Assembly (NCBI RefSeq): GCF_000815225.1
Contig: NZ_CP010427.1
Coordinates: forward strand, 992,001-1,056,000
DNA from: Allofrancisella guangzhouensis
GTDB lineage: Bacteria; Pseudomonadota; Gammaproteobacteria; Francisellales; Francisellaceae
Length of the DNA stretch: 64,000 nt
Direction of reading: 5' to 3'
Shown: piece after piece, positions 63,027-64,000 of the stretch
Numbering within the stretch: position 1 is the first letter of the stretch
How the letters are laid out: each line of letters opens with the position of its first letter
The notes under the pieces: generated by a model
Told to the model about the DNA's origin: nothing
Seen by the model: only the letters and a program-made list of their open reading frames with translations
Database searches by the model: none
Made by a program: the position numbers and the translations under genes

Positions 63027-64000
63027 TCATGTTTGTTTTCTACTCTGAATATTAAACTCTAGTGGTATTGATGTTTTTGACTTTGATAACTCAAAAACAC
63101 CGTAACGATTTATATTTTCCCTAAAAAATGGAGATAAAATTGATAAGCTGTCATTATTATATTCAATCCCTTCATTAGCTAATTGATTAAGCACTTTGGT
63201 TTGATTTGCTACGGTATGAAACATAACTGCATTAGCAGTCATTCTACCAAAAGAGATAATTTTCTTTTGGATATTGAGATTATTTTCCTCAATGGTGCCA
63301 TTTTTTCCAAAAGTAATCCAATCAATAAAATCATTAAATTCCTCACTCTTACAAGTTGCAGCTTGGATTTTCCTACGCAGATCAATATCTGATATATAAT
63401 CTAAAAGAAAAATAGTTCGGATAACACGTCCTAGCTCCCGAAAAGCTTGATGTAATTTGTTCTTTTTACTTTTGTAGCATAATTTTTTTAAGATAGTTGA
63501 TGCTTTAATTTTTCCATTTTGAATTGACATAACAACACGTAACATATCGTGATACATTAATTCTATCAATTTCCAGTCTGGTTCTTTTGATGTAAAGATT
63601 TCACTGATATTTTGATATGATTTTTCATCCATATTAGCAGGACGATAAAAATTAAGGTGTTTAAAACTTCTAATTCTTGGCATTAGTCTAATTGCCAATA
63701 AATATGCAAAGCCAAATACAACTTCATTTTGCGCATGAGTGTCCCCATGTATAGTATCAGGTCTTAAAGATTCCTCAATTTCATAAATTCCATCAAAAAT
63801 ATATATAGCTTCATATACACCACAAGGAATAAAATTCCCAAATAATGCAACATATTGGTCAGAAACATGATAGTATCCAATCCCGCCATACTTTCCATAA
63901 CGAATGTGATGTTCTGCTAATAAATTATTAGTATACATATCCCAATATGTGCCATCAACAGAAGCACTCTCACCATTTCCCCATATATATGGTAGGTCAA
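63027..64000 (-). CDS. tnpA: Tn3 family transposase, C-terminal part (5' end beyond window)
   Basis: The frame is open from the right edge to a TGA at 63027 (324 codons visible). It carries the DDE core of Tn3-type TnpA: SVDGTYWDMYTNN with the first Asp at 63954-63956, YGKYGGIGYYHVSDQYVALF, LRPDTIHGDTHAQN with the second Asp, and LHQAFRELGRVIRTIFLL with the Glu. It ends LSPFFRENINRYGVFEL, as expected for a natural C-terminus. All visible catalytic residues are intact. The N-terminal DNA-binding part, resolvase and far inverted repeat lie outside the window. Confidence 0.93.
   Translation of the reverse strand, partial: DLPYIWGNGESASVDGTYWDMYTNNLLAEHHIRYGKYGGIGYYHVSDQYVALFGNFIPCGVYEAIYIFDGIYEIEESLRPDTIHGDTHAQNEVVFGFAYLLAIRLMPRIRSFKHLNFYRPANMDEKSYQNISEIFTSKEPDWKLIELMYHDMLRVVMSIQNGKIKASTILKKLCYKSKKNKLHQAFRELGRVIRTIFLLDYISDIDLRRKIQAATCKSEEFNDFIDWITFGKNGTIEENNLNIQKKIISFGRMTANAVMFHTVANQTKVLNQLANEGIEYNNDSLSILSPFFRENINRYGVFELSKSKTSIPLEFNIQSRKQT
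63027..64000 (-). mobile_element. Tn3 family transposon, one end inside the window
   Basis: The transposase defines a Tn3-type replicative transposon entering from the right. In Tn3 elements a 38-bp inverted repeat usually lies close to the tnpA 3' end, so the left boundary should fall somewhere in 62590-63026. I could not identify that repeat with confidence, so the boundary given is the coding end only. Confidence 0.7.

Noticed and set aside
1-64000. tRNA, rRNA and CRISPR loci
   Set aside because: I looked for T-arm GTTCGA-type motifs with matching acceptor stems and for short regular direct repeats on both strands and saw none I could support.

Overview
This is an AT-rich chromosomal window from a gammaproteobacterium. 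The gene content fits the Francisellaceae (Francisella or a close relative): compact housekeeping operons, many MFS, POT and DMT uptake carriers, a transporter resembling the phagosomal-transporter subfamily, and 6S RNA next to the 5-formyl-THF cyclo-ligase gene. The family assignment is inferred from gene content and codon usage; the species cannot be fixed from the sequence alone. I saw no rRNA, tRNA or CRISPR array.

Layout. 1-9 kb: a partial RNase E gene running off the left edge with a structured leader; a cysteine desulfurase followed by a cysteine-free IscU-like protein and recO; two DedA paralogues, bolA, fau and 6S RNA; recF-tatD. 9-25 kb: glyS (without glyQ), an MFS drug transporter, rnd, uvrC, rmuC, a yeast-type cytosine deaminase, an isochorismatase-fold protein lacking the catalytic cysteine, a CPA2 antiporter, a DMT carrier, ygfZ-rep, a sugar porter and trhO. 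25.8-29.1 kb: an accessory island with a small inverted-repeat-bounded element and then a gene of about 930 codons. Its product joins an OTU-type cysteine protease (deubiquitinase-like) domain to ten tandem eukaryotic-type C2H2 zinc fingers. This is the most remarkable object in the window and looks like a host-directed effector. 29-42.8 kb: fumC, a SulP transporter, a repeat-rich lipoprotein, an orphan protein, lipB-ybeD-dacA, ppa, xseAB and a POT transporter.

42.9-48.7 kb: an orphan zinc-ribbon protein, ttcA-smpB facing ratA-ratB, a REP-associated tyrosine transposase carrying two REP-like hairpins inside its own coding sequence, a stand-alone MnmC oxidase-type protein, and an orphan with an effector-like C-terminal motif. 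48.8-60.3 kb: typA, aroG-type DAHP synthase, ffh, a TauE/SafE-DUF1634 pair, infA, an MFS carrier co-transcribed with an AstE/aspartoacylase-fold protein that has lost two metal ligands, an ABC-F ATPase and a SpoU methyltransferase. 60.4-62.2 kb: a stress cluster of hsp20, a CBS-pair protein and a Dnr-like Crp/Fnr regulator, with a perfect TTGAT-N4-ATCAA box between hsp20 and the CBS gene. 62.2-64 kb: degenerate sequence, then a Tn3-family transposase running off the right edge.

The housekeeping blocks support RNA processing, DNA repair, translation quality control and envelope synthesis. The accessory genes (OTU-zinc finger protein, orphans, RAYT, Tn3) sit singly between conserved operons, a pattern typical of one-gene insertions in a host-associated bacterium.
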